Of a stretch of 64,000 bases of DNA, positions 9,091 through 17,220 are shown piece by piece; within the stretch, counting starts at the first letter, position 1, and the number at the start of each line of letters is the position of its first letter. Both the position numbers and the translations under genes were made by a program. Source of the DNA: Pseudomonas indica NBRC 103045 (GTDB lineage: Bacteria > Pseudomonadota > Gammaproteobacteria > Pseudomonadales > Pseudomonadaceae); contig NZ_BDAC01000005.1 in the NCBI RefSeq assembly GCF_002091635.1, positions 62,001 to 126,000 of the forward strand, written 5' to 3'. The notes below the pieces were generated by a model. The model had not been told where the DNA came from. It searched no databases and worked only from the letters and a program-made list of their open reading frames with translations.

Positions 9091-10127
9091 TGTCAGCCAT
9101 CTGCATACTCGGCTCCGGCATGGTCAGCGCGGTCGGCCTCGATGCGCCGTCCAGTTGCGCCGCCATCCGCTGCGCCCTCGACAACTTCCAGGAGACCCGC
9201 TTCATCGACCGGGGCGGCGAATGGCAGATCGCAGCCACGGTGCCGCTGGAACAACCCTGGCGTGGTCGCACCAAGCTGATCAAGATGGCCGCCCGTGCCA
9301 TCGCCGAAGCCCTGCGCAACGTACCGGGCTGCGCCCCGGAGAAAATGCCCCTGCTCCTCGGCGTAGCCGAAGCCGAGCGTCCTGGCCGGCTGGATGGACT
9401 GGACATCAGCCTGTTGCATGACATCGAGCGGGAGTTGGGCGTCCGTTTCCATGACAGTTCCAACGTCATTCCCCGTGGCCGGGTCAGCGGCGCGGTGGCA
9501 CTGCTCAATGCGCGCAAACTGGTCTACGAAGGCGGCCATCGCCACGTGCTGATCGCCGGGGTCGACTCCTTCCTCGCCGCTCCCACCCTGGCCGCCTACG
9601 AAGAGCGCGAACGCCTGCTCACCAGCCAGAACTCCAACGGCTTCATCCCCGGCGAAGGCGCCGCCGCCGTGGTGGTCGGTGCACCGGTGGCCAGCGAAGA
9701 ACCGCAACTGGCCTGCATCGGCCTGGGCTTCGGCATCGAAAAAGCCACGGTGGAAGCCGAAGACCTCCCCCTGCGGGCCGACGGCCTGACCCAGGCCGTC
9801 CGCGCCGCCCTGGCCGAAGCCGGCTGCGGACTGGAAACGATGGACTATCGGCTGACCGACATCTCCGGCGAGCAGTATTACTTCAAGGAAGCCTCCCTCG
9901 CCCTGAGCCGCACCCTGCGCGTGCGCAAGGAGTTCTTCCACCTTTGGCACCCGGCCGACTGCATCGGCGAAACCGGCGCCGCCATCGGCCCCGCCATGCT
10001 CACCGTCGCCCTCGCCGCCTGCCGCAAGAACTACGGCGAAGGCCCGAACATCTTCTGCCACCTCGGCAACGACGCCGGCCAACGCGCCGCCGCCCTGCTC
10101 AGCTACCAGACAGTGAGGGCTGCCTGA
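9090..10127 (+). CDS. Beta-ketoacyl synthase-like (thiolase-fold) protein of T6SS effector module, probably non-catalytic
   Basis: A 345-residue protein with the overall course of a ketoacyl synthase: N-terminal ICILGSGMVSAVGLDA, HVLIAGVDSFL before the mid region, FIPGEGAAAVVV, and a C-terminal GETGAAIGPAMLTVALAA helix. The usual active site is not visible: the nucleophile stretch (normally DTACSSS-like) reads NVIPRGRVSGAVAL with no Cys, the HGTGT motif is replaced by SGEQYYFKE, and the last His position reads GETGAA. It is therefore most likely a pseudoenzyme used as scaffold or chaperone. The start overlaps the DUF2169 stop, preceded by GGAGGAAAG; the stop overlaps the effector start. PA0098-like by synteny, from memory. 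Confidence 0.78.
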   Translation: MSAICILGSGMVSAVGLDAPSSCAAIRCALDNFQETRFIDRGGEWQIAATVPLEQPWRGRTKLIKMAARAIAEALRNVPGCAPEKMPLLLGVAEAERPGRLDGLDISLLHDIERELGVRFHDSSNVIPRGRVSGAVALLNARKLVYEGGHRHVLIAGVDSFLAAPTLAAYEERERLLTSQNSNGFIPGEGAAAVVVGAPVASEEPQLACIGLGFGIEKATVEAEDLPLRADGLTQAVRAALAEAGCGLETMDYRLTDISGEQYYFKEASLALSRTLRVRKEFFHLWHPADCIGETGAAIGPAMLTVALAACRKNYGEGPNIFCHLGNDAGQRAAALLSYQTVRAA

Positions 10128-11290
10128 TGGCCAACGATGTTTTCGCCAACAACATGGAGATTTCCTGCAAAGCGGCGGATGGCAAATCCATCGCCTGCTT
10201 TCCAGACGTCTGCTTCACCCCGCCCCAGGCGCCGCCGACACCGCCGGGTGTGCCCATTCCCTACCCCAACACCGGCATGGCCAAGGACACGACCAAGGGC
10301 AGCAAGACGGTGAAGATCAGCGGCAAGGAAGTGATGCTCAAGGACAAGAGTTACTTCAAGACCAGCTATGGGGACGAGGCAGGTAACGCGCCGAAGAAGG
10401 GCATCGTCACCAGCAAGATCAAGGGAAAAGTGTATTTCACCTCCTGGTCGATGGACGTGAAGTACGAAGGGAAGAACGTCGTCCGGCATATGGACCTGAC
10501 CACACATAACCACGCATCCCAGCCCGGCAACACCATGCCTTGGACCTATGCGGACCGCATGGCTTTCGCCAAGGACCTGTCCCAATGCGACGGAGAAAGA
10601 AGCCGGGCGGAAACCGCCTGCGGGGACACCAGCCAGAAGATGGTCTGCCCGGACATTACTCCGCTGCGGGATGCGACCAAGGCCAGAAAGGCGGCCAAGG
10701 ATGCCGCAGGGGATGGCTTCGAAACCGACCCCACCTATATGCAGAAGCACGCCGAAGTTCAGGCGAAGTACTCCGCCTTGGCCACGACGATCAATAACGA
10801 CGCATGCCAGAAAGCCATGCGCTGTTTCCTGGCGCCGTACAAGCCCAACAGATGTTGCCCCGGTCAAACCGGGGATCACCTCGTCGATGCGGCCTCGTTC
10901 GGCCCCCGGAATGGCGCCAAGATCGAAGGCTGGAGCAAATACAAGACCAACAAGGCCCCGGTGATGTGCGCCGAAGGGCCCAACCAGACCACCGCCACCC
11001 ACGGCCAGATGCATACCCGGCGTGGCGTGGTGGCCTTGCACGAGGCCGATGCGAAAGGTGAATGGCCACGATCCAAGGCAACCCAGACAGGGGCCAAGGC
11101 GGCCAGGAAAACCTTCCCGGATTCCAACTGCTCCCAGGAATGCCTGGAGGCCCAGCTGAACAAGTACCACGACAAAGCCAAGGATGACGGCACGGAGAAA
11201 CCGATCAAAGCCAACGCGACCATGACCAGCGACCCACAGGAGCGCGGCAAGGCCGTGGCCGAGATGTTCGCCAACGAGTCCGGCCGCTAA
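10127..11290 (+). CDS. PAAR-like (DUF4150) T6SS effector with C-terminal GHH2-type HNH nuclease domain (Tse7-like)
   Basis: A 387-residue candidate antibacterial DNase. Residues 1-130 form a DUF4150 PAAR-like domain (Pro-rich CFTPPQAPPTPPGVPIPYPN, then TVKISGKEVMLKDKSYF), which would cap the VgrG spike. Residues 130-235 are a linker with CPDITPL. Residues 240-350 carry the Tox-GHH2 pattern: CCPGQTGDHLV (His251), APVMCAEGPNQT, and THGQMH (His292, His296). The signature reads GDH instead of GHH, so one His differs. Many cysteines (C243, C244, C281, C335, C339) could bind metal or form a zinc knuckle. The start overlaps the upstream stop (TGATG). A separate immunity candidate follows. Matches Tse7 (PA0099) by order, from memory. 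Confidence 0.82.
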   Translation: MANDVFANNMEISCKAADGKSIACFPDVCFTPPQAPPTPPGVPIPYPNTGMAKDTTKGSKTVKISGKEVMLKDKSYFKTSYGDEAGNAPKKGIVTSKIKGKVYFTSWSMDVKYEGKNVVRHMDLTTHNHASQPGNTMPWTYADRMAFAKDLSQCDGERSRAETACGDTSQKMVCPDITPLRDATKARKAAKDAAGDGFETDPTYMQKHAEVQAKYSALATTINNDACQKAMRCFLAPYKPNRCCPGQTGDHLVDAASFGPRNGAKIEGWSKYKTNKAPVMCAEGPNQTTATHGQMHTRRGVVALHEADAKGEWPRSKATQTGAKAARKTFPDSNCSQECLEAQLNKYHDKAKDDGTEKPIKANATMTSDPQERGKAVAEMFANESGR

Positions 11291-11314
11291 TCCACTCACA
11301 TTCAGGAGACCAAC

Positions 11315-12241
11315 ATGGACACTCGAGACCCGCGGTTCAGCGGATTCAGTATTGGCACCGGAACCGTGCGCTATTCCGACCTCGGTTACCTCGTCACCAC
11401 CAACGATGCCGCCATCAGCGAAGGTCATACGGGCTCGCTACTGTTCACGCTGGATCGGGGAACCTGGGGCGCCGGTACCGTTGAATGGCTGGCCTGCTCG
11501 GGCACCGTTTGCCATGTGCCGGTCGAACGCTATCTGGTGCTCGGAACGGACGGTTCGGTACGCGCGAGCGGCGGCGGTGCGGTGAAGGAAGAAGCCCCGA
11601 TCGGGAGTTGCGGTGTCGATCCCCGCAAGCGCGGCCCGCTTCGGGAAATCCGCGGTATCGCCAAGGGCCGTGCTTATGCAGTGGGCACTTGTCGACAAGC
11701 CTATGTACGAGACGGTGAAGGACAATGGAAGTGCATCGACCAATCCGCGCAGGTCGGTGATGTGCCTATTACCGACACCAGTTTCGAATCCATCGACGGG
11801 TTCGACGAGCAGGAGATCTACACCGTGGGTTGGGAGGGAGAAATCTGGCAGTACGACGGCGCCCGCTTCACTCAGCGAACCAGCCCGACCAACCTGGCGC
11901 TGTACAAGGTTCGGTGCGCAGACGACGGTTATGTCTATGCCTGCGGACAGCTGGGCACTCTCTTGCGGGGGCGCAATGACCAATGGGAGATCATCGAGCA
12001 TGACAGCACCCGGGAAGACCTCTGGGGCATGGAATTCTTCAATGATCATCTCTACGTCGCGTCGACCCACTTCGTCTATCGCCTGGAAAACGGAAAGTTG
12101 AAGCCCGTCGATTTCGGCGATGACCTCCCCGAGACCTGTTACCACCTGAGCGCGGCCGACGGAATCATGTGGTCGATTGGGGCTAAGGACCTTATGGAAT
12201 TCGATGGAAGCGCATGGAAGCGAATACTGCGTATCGATTGA
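11315..12241 (+). CDS. Probable T6SS immunity protein (beta-propeller-like), Tsi7 position
   Basis: A 308-residue protein without signal peptide. It is made of short beta repeats resembling propeller blades: GIAKGRAYAVGTCRQAYVRDG, EIYTVGWEGEIWQYDG, YVYACGQLGTLLRGRND, HLYVASTHFVYRLENG and IMWSIGAKDLMEFDG, each with a YxxG/WxxG-type turn. It lies 24 bases after the nuclease effector with AGGAG before ATG 11315, the usual place for the cognate immunity protein, and a cytoplasmic location fits protection against a DNase. GC is visibly lower than in the vgrG genes, common for effector-immunity pairs. The immunity role is inferred from position only. Confidence 0.68.
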   Translation: MDTRDPRFSGFSIGTGTVRYSDLGYLVTTNDAAISEGHTGSLLFTLDRGTWGAGTVEWLACSGTVCHVPVERYLVLGTDGSVRASGGGAVKEEAPIGSCGVDPRKRGPLREIRGIAKGRAYAVGTCRQAYVRDGEGQWKCIDQSAQVGDVPITDTSFESIDGFDEQEIYTVGWEGEIWQYDGARFTQRTSPTNLALYKVRCADDGYVYACGQLGTLLRGRNDQWEIIEHDSTREDLWGMEFFNDHLYVASTHFVYRLENGKLKPVDFGDDLPETCYHLSAADGIMWSIGAKDLMEFDGSAWKRILRID

Positions 12242-12290
12242 TGAAGATCGTACCCGACCCACTACCGTTAGCTCTCGCAGGAAGCGCCTC

Positions 12291-13538
12291 ATGGCAGCGA
12301 TCGTGACAATGGTCGAGCAGCACGCCGAAGAAGCCGGCTTCCTCGCCGTCCTGCGTGACTACGCCCTACGCGCGCCACATTACGACCTGGACGACCTCGA
12401 CAAACTCGACGACCGCCTCGACGCCCATCTCGACGGCCTGCGCATCGCTGGCTCCAGCGGCCTGGAAACCTTACTGGCCCAGCTCGGCCCGCATGCCATC
12501 GGCGAGATGTTCGCCAGTGTGGTGCTGGCCTTCGAGTCGGGTAATGCAGAGGTCTTGGCACGGCTCAGCGAGCATTTGCGCAGTGCCGGGGAAACGGAGC
12601 GCGGCTATCTGATGGCCTTGGGTTGGCTTGACTGGGATCGGGTATCGCCCTGGATCGAGCGCATGCTCGCCTCTCCCGAACCAGTGTTTCGCCGTCTCGG
12701 CCTCGCTGCCTGCGGCATGCACCGACACGATCCCGGCCTGGCGTTGCTCGCGGGGTTGTCTCATGCCGACTCCGGCGTGCTGGCCCGTTCGGCTCGAACG
12801 GCCGGGGAGCTGCGGCGGCGTGACCTGATGGCTGCCATTCGCGCGCACCGCCTGCATGCCGACGAAAACGTGCGCTTCTGGGCCAATTGGGCGACGGCAC
12901 AGATGGGTGACGAGGAAGCGCTGGGGCCGCTCCGACATTTCGCCGAGCGACCGGGTGAGCACCAAGGCCGCGCCCTCAACGTGTTGCTCAGCTGGCAGAA
13001 GCGCGAGGCATCCATGGCCTGGCTGCGCAGTCTCGCACCGAATGCCGAGCAACGCCGATTGGTGATCCAGGGTACCGGCCTGATCGGCGATCCGGTGAGC
13101 GTTCCCTGGCTGATCCAGCAGATGGGCGACCTGCCCCATGCGCGGGTGGCTGGCGAGGCATTCAGCCTGATCACCGGGGCCGATCTGGCCTTGCTGGACT
13201 TGGAGTTGGTCGATACCCCCGACTACGACGCCGGCCCCACGGACGATCCGCACGATCCCAACGTGGCCATGGACCCGGACCAGGACCTGCCCTGGCCCGA
13301 CCCGCAGTTGGTGCAGGCCTGGTGGCAGGCGAACCAAGGCAGTTTCCAGACGGGAACGCCCTACCTGCTCGGCTCGCCGCTGAGCGAGCACCAATGCCTG
13401 CACGTACTGCACAAGGGCCAGCAGCGCCAACGCATTGCAGCGGCCTGCGCGTTGGCGCGGTTTCGGCCGACCGAAGCGCTCTTTCCCACCAGCGCCCCGG
13501 CGAGACGGCAACAACGACTGCTGGCGGGGATGAGTTGA
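12291..13538 (+). CDS. TIGR02270 family HEAT-repeat-like protein
   Basis: A 415-residue helical protein of the T6SS-linked family TIGR02270. Repeated helix pairs are visible from about 90 to 300 (RGYLMALGWLDWDRVSPWIE, FRRLGLAACGMHRHDPGLA, VRFWANWATAQMGDEEALGPL), resembling HEAT/PBS-lyase-type repeats; the C-terminal third has an acidic DDPHDPNVAMDPDQDLPWPD linker. ATG 12291 has AGGAAG six bases upstream; the open frame extends into the preceding gene but that part is not credible. Role unknown; it ends the VgrG1b-type module in P. aeruginosa (PA0101-like, from memory). It overlaps the next small gene by one base (TGATG). Confidence 0.75.
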   Translation: MAAIVTMVEQHAEEAGFLAVLRDYALRAPHYDLDDLDKLDDRLDAHLDGLRIAGSSGLETLLAQLGPHAIGEMFASVVLAFESGNAEVLARLSEHLRSAGETERGYLMALGWLDWDRVSPWIERMLASPEPVFRRLGLAACGMHRHDPGLALLAGLSHADSGVLARSARTAGELRRRDLMAAIRAHRLHADENVRFWANWATAQMGDEEALGPLRHFAERPGEHQGRALNVLLSWQKREASMAWLRSLAPNAEQRRLVIQGTGLIGDPVSVPWLIQQMGDLPHARVAGEAFSLITGADLALLDLELVDTPDYDAGPTDDPHDPNVAMDPDQDLPWPDPQLVQAWWQANQGSFQTGTPYLLGSPLSEHQCLHVLHKGQQRQRIAAACALARFRPTEALFPTSAPARRQQRLLAGMS

Positions 13539-13708
13539 TGTTCGAGCCGAAGAACCTGTTCCCCCTGATCGCCCTATGCTTTGCCCTTGCGGCGGCGTGG
13601 CGATTGCTGCGATCAGGGGGAGACAGGCCTGATCCCGCGGCCCGGACTTGGCTGCTGATGGCGGTGATCTTCGGAGCCGTATCGCTGGTGTTGCGTTATT
13701 TTCTTTGA
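13538..13708 (+). CDS. Small 56-residue membrane protein at the end of the T6SS module
   Basis: A short ORF starting in a TGATG overlap with the TIGR02270 gene and preceded by GGCGGGGA. The product has two hydrophobic helices: FPLIALCFALAAAWRLL (about 8-24) and TWLLMAVIFGAVSLVLRYF (about 37-55), joined by a charged loop RSGGDRPDPAAR. No family is recognised. The overlap and purine-rich site argue that it is translated. Conservation of the reading frame in relatives would confirm it. Confidence 0.55.
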   Translation: MFEPKNLFPLIALCFALAAAWRLLRSGGDRPDPAARTWLLMAVIFGAVSLVLRYFL

Positions 13709-13742
13709 GCTGGAACCGAACGCCCTTACCCTCGCCGAGCGA

Positions 13743-14031
13743 GTAAACATCCACGTTCGTAGAACGTGGACTTGCTTTAGCCCCCTAGAAGGGGGCGAGG
13801 CCAGCCCACGGAGCAGCCTGATAAATCGTAGCCCGGATGCACAATCCGGGAGTGGAGCTTGAGCTTCACTAACCCTCGGCTATCGATTCCAACCGATACC
13901 GTGCAAGACGCTAGCATTTCGAGCCTGCACAATTCCGACCAGCCTCGTCGATCTCATCCACCAGAGGAATCGTCACAGGCAGAGCCGATGACTCATGACC
14001 ACGTCCTAAGGACGTGGTTTCCCAAGTTCAA
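13743..14031. mobile_element. Probable non-autonomous IS200/IS605-like element (hairpin ends, no transposase)
   Basis: Two near-identical imperfect-copy hairpins stand about 250 bases apart: CCACGTTC-gta-GAACGTGG at 13751-13769 and CCACGTCC-taa-GGACGTGG at 13999-14017. The right one is followed after nine bases by TTCAA (14027-14031), as at IS605-family right ends. A third perfect hairpin, GCCCCCT-aga-AGGGGGC, lies at 13780-13796. No ORF for TnpA or TnpB is present. This fits a deletion derivative mobilised in trans, or a relic. A REP-like palindrome (cgtagcccggatgcacaatc, near 13827) lies inside. Confidence 0.5.
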
Positions 14032-14082
14032 ATGAATTCGCCCCTACGCCAAAGCGCTGACCTTCATACGCGAATTCATTCG
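14031..14082. repeat. REP pair (GAATTCATTCG family), degenerate second copy
   Basis: An inverted pair of the genus-typical repeat: aatgaattcgcccctac at 14031-14047 and cgaattcattcg at 14071-14082. It abuts the right end of the IS605-like element. The rest of 13709-14138 holds no credible gene. Confidence 0.65.
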
Positions 14083-14138
14083 TGATGACCGACAGACCCG
14101 CTTCGCGGATAAATCACTGTTCCCCGCCTGCACCGCGG

Positions 14139-14612
14139 TCACTCACCGGCATACAACCATCCACCGGCCAAAACCCGACCATCCTTCACCGCGAACACCA
14201 GTTGGTCGTGTGCCCCTCGCCAGTGATAGAGCCATAGGTCGCCCTCGGGCTGGCCCTGCCACTGCGTCTGTTCGAGGGGGTAGCCGTAGTCCGGGTCCGC
14301 AGGTTGCAGAATTCGGTCCGGCTCTCCCAGCAAGGCGCTCATGCGGGTTGCGTCGTATCCTCCCGCCAGAATCCGCTTCAGCAGCTCCTGCATCGTCCGG
14401 TGTTTCTGCCCTTGCCATTGGTCCAGGTCGCGGTTCCAGCTGCCGCCAGAGAAATGGCCCTGGCGGGCACGCAAGGTACGGAAGTCTTCGCCCAGGGTCT
14501 GGTCGGATGCACTGGCTTCGGGTGTCGACGCCCGCTCGGCGCCGGCTTGCGCACAGCCCACCAGGAACGTCAGCGCAAGCACGCCGCAGAGGAGATGCCA
14601 GTGTCTGGCCAT
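14139..14612 (-). CDS. Putative lipoprotein of unknown function
   Basis: A 157-residue protein with a classic type II signal peptide: MARHWHLLCGVLALTFLVGC, with lipobox FLVGC and Ala at +2, so it is probably anchored in the membrane facing the periplasm. The mature part has no recognised domain; it contains LGEDFRTLRARQGHFSGGSWN, a Lys/Arg-rich middle and a C-terminal QLVFAVKDGRVLAGGWLYAGE that resembles SmpA/BamE-like or DUF-type beta endings. ATG at 14612 is preferred over TTG 14627. It is monocistronic, convergent with the T6SS genes and divergent from the carboxypeptidase. Function not known. Confidence 0.7.
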   Translation of the reverse strand: MARHWHLLCGVLALTFLVGCAQAGAERASTPEASASDQTLGEDFRTLRARQGHFSGGSWNRDLDQWQGQKHRTMQELLKRILAGGYDATRMSALLGEPDRILQPADPDYGYPLEQTQWQGQPEGDLWLYHWRGAHDQLVFAVKDGRVLAGGWLYAGE

Positions 14613-14992
14613 GATTATTCCCGACAAGTAAGGATGAACTTCCCAACGTTAACCCATTACCAGGCAAGTGCCAGCTTCAATTTTCGAAAGTTATATCCTC
14701 AACCGATTCATCATCGATAAGTAACCAACAATTGACATGGTATCAATTTAATACTGGCAATATGCCAAGTTTGACAGGTTGATCAGGTACTCCTAAGTTC
14801 AGATTTCTCTTTCTGCTGCGGATGAACAACAACCAACAATAAACAGACGTAGTGGGTTGTTAAGACCAGGTTGTAAGCAGATCGGGGCTTTTCATTTGCT
14901 GTGCAAACCCGGCGTGCCTCACGAGGGCGCAGCCATGCGAGGGCCTGCAGACGGGCCGTCGCCAGGAATAACCTCAGCTACAAGGAATCGAA
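14613..14992. other. AT-rich intergenic region, divergent promoters
   Basis: About 380 bases between the lipoprotein (-) and the carboxypeptidase (+). The stretch 14650-14850 is clearly AT-richer than its surroundings. TTGACA occurs at 14732-14737 and 14771-14776, the latter 17 bases before TAAGTT, a weak -10. A CA-rich stretch lies at 14824-14845. No ORF or repeat is seen. The carboxypeptidase is probably transcribed from here with a leader of more than 150 bases. Confidence 0.4.
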
Positions 14993-17167
14993 ATGAAAGC
15001 CACAACGACCGCTCTCCCCTTGATGGCTCTTTTGGCCATGTCGATCGCCAGTGCAAACCTCCAGGCGCAGCCTGACAAGGCACGGGAACATGCACTCTTG
15101 CTGGAACAGGAAAAAGCCGTCACGAATATCTATAAAGTGCACTTCCCCAACCAGAAAATCGCCCGCAAAGCTGCAATTAGCTTCCACGAACAGTTGCTCG
15201 AGTCGCATTACGAAGATGGCTATCTGGTCATGCAACTCGAGCCCGAGGAAATGAAGAAGCTGGAAGTCTTCGGCTTCACCTTCTCGCCGGCCACGGAGTT
15301 CATGCAGAAGCGCAACGAGGTCCTCGACCAGCTCCAGCAGCGTGCCCAACTGGCGGCAGCCGGCGACGCCACCATCGCCGCCAAGCCGGGCATCACCGGC
15401 ATTCCCGGCTACAGCTGCTACGAAACCGTCGAAGAGACCTTCGCTGCCGCCGAAGCCATGGCGGCGGAGCACCCGGATCTGGCGGAGTGGATCGACGTCG
15501 GCGACTCCTGGGAGAAGAGCCAGGGCCTGGGCGGCTACGACATCAAGGTGCTCAAGCTGACCAACAAGGCCACCGGCGGCGACAAGCCGAAGCTGTTCGC
15601 CAACAGCGCGATCCATGCCCGCGAATACACCACCGCGCCGCTGAACCTCGCCTTCGCACGCTGGCTGATCGACGGTTACGGCAAGAACGCCGACGCCACC
15701 TGGATTCTCGACCACCACGAAGTGCACCTGATGCTGCACACCAACCCGGACGGCCGCAAGAAAGCCGAATCGGGCCTCTCCTGGCGCAAGAACACCAACC
15801 AGAACTATTGCGGTGCCACCAGCAACACCCGCGGCGCGGACCTCAACCGGAACTTCACATTCGGTTGGAACAGCACCAACGGCGAAGGCTCCAGCGGCGA
15901 CGAATGCAACCTAACCTACCGCGGCCCCAGTGCCGGTTCCGAGCCGGAAATCCAGGCCATCGAAAACTATGTGCGCAGCATCTGGCCGGACCGCCGTGGC
16001 CCGAACCGGGGCGATGCGGCCCCTGCCGACACCAGCGGCATCCACCTCGACATCCACAGCTACAGCCGCCTGGTGCTGTGGCCCTGGGGCGACACCACCG
16101 AGCCGGCGCCCAATGCCACCGCGCTGCAGACCCTTGGGCGCAAGTTCGCCTTCTTCAACGGCTACAGCCCCGAACAGTCGGTCGGCCTCTACCCCACCGA
16201 CGGCACCAGCGACGGCGTGAGCTACGGCGAGCTGGGCGTGGCGGCCTATACCTTCGAGCTGGGCACGCAGTTCTTCCAAAGCTGCTCAACCTACGAAAAG
16301 ACCATCAAGCCGGATAACCTGCCGGCGCTGATCTACGCCGCCAAAGTGGTGCGCACGCCCTACCTGACCCCCGCCGGGCCCGACGTGACCACCGTCGCGG
16401 TGAGCGCCGAAGGGCCAGTGGCGGCCGGCGAGACCGTCACCTTGACCGCCCAGGTCACCGACAGCCGCTTCAACAACAGCAACGGCACCGAACCGACCCA
16501 GAACATCGCCGCCGCCGAGTACTACATCGACAAGGCACCCTGGGAAGACGGCGCCATGCCGGTAGCCATGGCCGCGCAGGACGGCAGCTTCGACGCCAAG
16601 ACCGAGACGGTCGATGCCAGCATCGATACCACCGGAATGACCGAAGGCAAGCACCTCGTCTATGTGCGTAGCCGCGATGCCGACGGCAACTGGGGTGCGG
16701 TTTCCGCCGTGTTCCTCGAAGTCGGCGCCGGTGGCGGGCCCGTCGAATACTGCGCGGCAGGCAGCAGCAACGCCGACAGCGAGTGGATCGCCAATGTCAG
16801 CGTCGGCGGCCTGAGCAACAGTTCGGGCGCAAGCCGCTACTCCGACTTCACCAGCCAGACCGCCGCCCTGCAACGCGGCACCAACGCCCTGCGCCTGACG
16901 CCGCAATTCTCCGGTCGGGCCTACGGGGAGTACTGGAAGGTGTGGATCGACCTCAACCAGGACGGTGACTTCTCCGACCAGGGCGAGCAGGTGTTCAGCT
17001 CGGCGCGGGCGTCGTCGACGGTCGTCACCGGCAACCTGGTGGTGCCGGCCAACGCCACCAAGGGCAAGACCCGGATGCGCGTTGCCATGCGCTACAACAA
17101 TGCCCCCGCGGCCTGCGGAACCTTCAACTACGGCGAGGTGGAGGACTACAGCGTCACTATCCAGTGA
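14993..17167 (+). CDS. Secreted zinc carboxypeptidase (peptidase family M14) with C-terminal GEVED domain
   Basis: A 724-residue exoprotein with a Sec signal peptide (hydrophobic LPLMALLAMSIASA, cleavage near LQA-Q). A propeptide-like part (about 27-130) precedes the M14 catalytic domain (about 135-460). Zinc ligands are visible as HAREY (His208, Glu211) and His355 in LDIHSYSR; the substrate-binding Arg lies in DLNRNFTFGW and the catalytic Glu is Glu422 in YTFELGTQ. A middle region (about 465-590) looks like an Ig-like spacer, and the last 130 residues form a GEVED-type beta domain (FNYGEVEDYSVTIQ end), common in secreted bacterial hydrolases. It would release C-terminal residues from external peptides and is likely a type II secretion substrate (inference). 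ACAAGGAATCG precedes the ATG. Confidence 0.9.
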   Translation: MKATTTALPLMALLAMSIASANLQAQPDKAREHALLLEQEKAVTNIYKVHFPNQKIARKAAISFHEQLLESHYEDGYLVMQLEPEEMKKLEVFGFTFSPATEFMQKRNEVLDQLQQRAQLAAAGDATIAAKPGITGIPGYSCYETVEETFAAAEAMAAEHPDLAEWIDVGDSWEKSQGLGGYDIKVLKLTNKATGGDKPKLFANSAIHAREYTTAPLNLAFARWLIDGYGKNADATWILDHHEVHLMLHTNPDGRKKAESGLSWRKNTNQNYCGATSNTRGADLNRNFTFGWNSTNGEGSSGDECNLTYRGPSAGSEPEIQAIENYVRSIWPDRRGPNRGDAAPADTSGIHLDIHSYSRLVLWPWGDTTEPAPNATALQTLGRKFAFFNGYSPEQSVGLYPTDGTSDGVSYGELGVAAYTFELGTQFFQSCSTYEKTIKPDNLPALIYAAKVVRTPYLTPAGPDVTTVAVSAEGPVAAGETVTLTAQVTDSRFNNSNGTEPTQNIAAAEYYIDKAPWEDGAMPVAMAAQDGSFDAKTETVDASIDTTGMTEGKHLVYVRSRDADGNWGAVSAVFLEVGAGGGPVEYCAAGSSNADSEWIANVSVGGLSNSSGASRYSDFTSQTAALQRGTNALRLTPQFSGRAYGEYWKVWIDLNQDGDFSDQGEQVFSSARASSTVVTGNLVVPANATKGKTRMRVAMRYNNAPAACGTFNYGEVEDYSVTIQ

Positions 17168-17174
17168 TGCGGAC

Positions 17175-17203
17175 AGCCGTGGCGAGCGCTCCTCGCCACG
17201 GCT
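17175..17203 (+). terminator. Perfect 12-bp hairpin after the carboxypeptidase gene
   Basis: AGCCGTGGCGAG, loop CGCTC, then CTCGCCACGGCT, 8 bases after the stop codon. The position suits a terminator, but no T-run follows on the + strand, so termination is not certain. Confidence 0.5.
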
Positions 17204-17220
17204 CGGCGTGGATGCCATAC

